From assembly GCF_009870125.1 (NCBI RefSeq), contig NC_046681.1, positions 13,963,001-14,027,000 on the forward strand: a stretch of DNA of 64,000 nucleotides. The letters run 5' to 3'. This stretch comes from Drosophila pseudoobscura. Its lineage: Eukaryota; Arthropoda; Insecta; Diptera; Drosophilidae. This document shows, in pieces, positions 61,101 to 64,000 of this stretch. Position 1 is the stretch's first letter; every line of letters starts with the position of its first letter. The position numbers and the translations under genes were made by a program. The notes under the pieces are model-generated. The model was given only the letters and a program-made list of their open reading frames with translations, was not told where the DNA came from and searched no databases.

Positions 61101-64000
61101 GTAAAATTGGTGAAATCTTTCTCCGTGCCGAGTTTTATTTTTATTTTTTTATTTTAGTTTTACTTCGATGCACATTTTACTTTCGTTTTTGTTGCTGTAC
61201 ATTTTCTAGCGGGTTGTCAAAGTAAATTAAAGATTTCTCTGTCTCTGTCTCTCTCTCTCCCTCTTTATCTCTCTCTTTTGGCCTTTTAGAAACTTCCTCT
61301 TGACTGGAGGCCAACTGTCAGGCCAGTTACAGCCACAATTACAAAAGGTTTAAGGTTTATTGAACTTTCGATCGCCATTCAAAAAGCCAAAACAAAAACG
61401 TGATAAGACCCTTACGTCAGAAGTTAGTAGAAAGATTTGGCTTTAGCCAGAACGATTAGCAAACCGGTTGAACTACCATCTAACTGGATTGGTGCGGAGG
61501 GAGGGAGGTCTTACGAAATGTATCTCGTGAATTGTATCTCATGCTTGCTATTTACATGGCACAAGCCACTGTTTGCACTTTTTCCAAGAGGCCTGAAAAG
61601 TAGCTTGAATCTTTTAAAATACCCTCAAAGGTATTTGATTTATTTTATTTTATTTAAAACTGAATTAAAATTAATTTTCCCGATTATCTTTCATTCGAAA
61701 GAGTACTGTATAATCATAAAGAAATCTATTGTTTATGGGACTATCAAAGGCCTTTGGAAATCGACTGTTTTTGGGTCTAATACAGGCCTTTCCAAAATTC
61801 TCAAGCCATAAAATAATTTTTAATGATCTAAAACCTCACAAAGGAGCTTCTACAAGGAACTCAAGATTGAAACTTAGTTTCCACAATCAGTTTAATTTAA
61901 GAAAACTTCTAATTTCACCACCTAAAATAAAGTCTTAAAGTCTTAAAAAACTGACATCTTTTTGTATTAAAAGAGTGGAACTCTTATATTTCCAGATTCT
62001 AGGCCTTGCATACGATTGAAATTTCTTGTGAAATGAATTGTCTGCTGTCTTTTCTCGTACTTTAAAATGCCTCTGTCGGCGCTTAGTCACGACGATGACC
62101 ATTTTTCAGTATTTAGTAAATGGTGTCATATACGCCATTAGGGTTTTTTTTCTGTCTGGCATTTCTGCGGCTTCTCGCTTTGTGCATATTTTGTGGTGAA
62201 ATATGGAAAGTATATTTGGCATTACAATTGCACAAAAGACAACTGCTTGGAACGGAGGAAACGTATTACCAATCACAGCTCCTGTTCCTGGCCTAATCCC
62301 ACTCTTTGCCCACGACTTACCTTCAAAACACGAGCTTCTTTGCAGCGTTCGTTCTTTCACAAATTGCCGTCACTGAGATCTGTAATTAAAAATGAAATAT
62401 CGTGGACATTAGTCGGGCTGTAGATCTGATAGATACAGGAGGGGGTAAATCTTAAAGATACCAGAGAGTGAGAGAGATAGAGGAAGCAATGCCTGGCATC
62501 CTTTGATGTGTGTGAAGAGTGTGCGGATCTCTGCGCTGTGGAGCCGTAGCTGTGGGCCGTAACCAGTCTTCTAACTGAACCAATTTTAACTGTAAATGCA
62601 GTTAATTACACTCGCTTTAAAGCCGTGCAATAAATAAATATGTACTCGTACGAGTATGTGGACACAAAAAAAACTTGTCTGTTAATTAGCATCTGCCTCT
62701 CGGTGGCACTCGGATGCGCTTACAGGTATCTCGCCAGTCCAAAGCCCCTTCTCAGGGAATCGGAGAAGTGCGGGGAGGGAGTTTGCGTGAAACCTTATGT
62801 GGAAGAAAGTGCAACCTGCAACCTGCCACCAGCCTGGCAACCAAAGGGGGGCGGAAGCCGCGGCAACTGAGACTTGGACCCCCAGAGAGGCACCCAGAGG
62901 CATTACAACTGTCGACTCGACCCTAATTTCCTCTTTAAATATGGTCCCCGGCCAAAAGCAAACGAGGCAAAAGAACCCACAAGGAATGGTTAGGGCTCGG
63001 GTAACCCAATGCCACTTTTTCAAGCCATTTCATTCGCAGAGGAAAACGGAACGGGGTTCCAGAAAATGTTCTGGCGCACTGGCATGCGTATGCAAAGTAT
63101 TTGAGCAAATAGAACCTCGTACTCTTATGAAAATCAGCTACACTTAAGGGCTTCTCAGGGTGGGAAAGTAGTTTTTGAAGCTTGGACTAAAGTGTAGTCT
63201 GGAAAAACAAGAATACGTCTAGAAAAGATTCCAGTTACAAGAACTGCTTTAGACTTAAAAGAATGAGTTTCCAGATTATTACTTTTGTGAAAGAATATTG
63301 TAGAACCATCATATAATTTTATTATTAAAAGGCATTCAATTCAGCAAAGAAATCAATGAAAGAAGAAGAGTACCTGCCGCTCCTCCTGCCCCTCTATCAA
63401 AGCCCTAGATCCAAAGAATTCAATGAGAGAATAACACCATTTCTTTCGTGGAATTATATTAGCTACAATATCAATACTCATCGAAATTTGTTCAATTCCT
63501 ACCGCCCCAAACAGATCCCAAAAAAAAAAACTTTGACATTGAACTATTAAAAAGAATTCAATGAAAATCGCTGGAAATTACACAACTTCTGGAATGTCTG
63601 TCGAATGTTATTGGAGTTTGCTGACAAACAAAGAAACGGCAGAAATGCTGTGCCCAGCAATAAAATAAATTCATCGGGTAAATACAAAACAAATAAAAAT
63701 AAATTAAAAAATCATATAAATTAAGACACGGGGAAAAGGCAGGGAAAAGAGCTTAAAAAAAAGGCGTTTAACATGTTTCTTGGATGGAAATGTATGTAAA
63801 TGAATGCCAAAAGTATTTCTCCCTTTCCCCTCTACATATAACTCTTTTATTTATTTATATTTTTATACACAAAATATGCAAAAAAATAAAGAAAATAAAT
63901 GAATTTAAATCGACAACTGCACCCACCGCAAAATTGATGATAAACAAGTTTCGTATAAGTTTTAAATTAAAATAAACACACGAAAAAACATCTGTGCACA
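52153..64000. other. 12 kb without recognisable genes
   Basis: Both strands were scanned; frames up to 157 codons lack known motifs or plausible splice partners. It contains a TCTCG pentamer repeat (about 56887-56922), a GA run (58488-58514) and CT-rich tracts (61230-61275). It lies upstream of the coiled-coil gene and may be its 5' regulatory or intronic DNA, or belong to a gene beyond the window. Confidence 0.4.
56887..56922. repeat. TCTCG pentanucleotide repeat
   Basis: About seven imperfect units (TCTCG/TTTCG). Confidence 0.75.

Noticed and set aside
1..64000. tRNA, snoRNA or microRNA genes
   Set aside because: I looked for tRNA box motifs and a few well-known fly microRNA seeds and saw none, but a covariance-model search would be needed to exclude them.

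Overview
This window is nuclear DNA from a fruit fly of the genus Drosophila. The genes are split by short GT-AG introns, proteins carry opa-type CAG/poly-Gln runs, and the intergenic DNA is AT-rich with many microsatellites. Several products are clear fly or animal orthologues (Phlpp, Obp28a, a Cht10-type chitinase, DUS4L, CNPPD1, TMEM65, centrin). The style of the decayed repeat beside the large satellite suggests a non-melanogaster lineage, perhaps the obscura group; that is inference only.

Layout. 1-4.2 kb: 3' part of a ZCCHC14-like CCHC zinc-knuckle protein (+) with a long 3' UTR. 5.0-8.2 kb: Phlpp (+), leucine-rich repeats plus a PP2C-like domain, 6 exons. 8.4-9.6 kb: DUS4L-type tRNA-dihydrouridine synthase (+), with two DRE sites (TATCGATA) before it. 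9.9-11.7 kb: CNPPD1-like membrane cyclin (+), 4 exons, with another DRE upstream. 13.5-23.3 kb: TMEM65-like mitochondrial membrane protein (-), 6 exons. Its 8.6-kb first intron encloses the intronless Obp28a gene on the opposite strand. 24.6-32.4 kb: a very large multidomain chitinase (-), 7 exons, 2469 residues, with four GH18 and four chitin-binding domains; the first GH18 domain has lost its catalytic Glu. 32.5-44.2 kb: gene-poor DNA with a 339-bp tandem duplication and a 5.9-kb AT-rich composite satellite flanked by pieces of one decayed dispersed element. 44.2-45.6 kb: a centrin (+). 46.7-52.1 kb: a long coiled-coil protein I do not recognise (-), convergent with centrin. 52.1-64 kb: no gene found, probably 5' regulatory or intronic DNA.

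Exon joins were worked out by hand from splice signals, conserved reading phase and family similarity. Every multi-exon model keeps phase to its stop codon. The genes do not form a pathway. The strongest unusual features are the satellite (a 15-bp core plus a variable number of 12-bp blocks, hence always a multiple of three, leaving a 3.6-kb stop-free frame with no start codon), the nested Obp28a gene, and two 66-nt introns that are in frame and stop-free.
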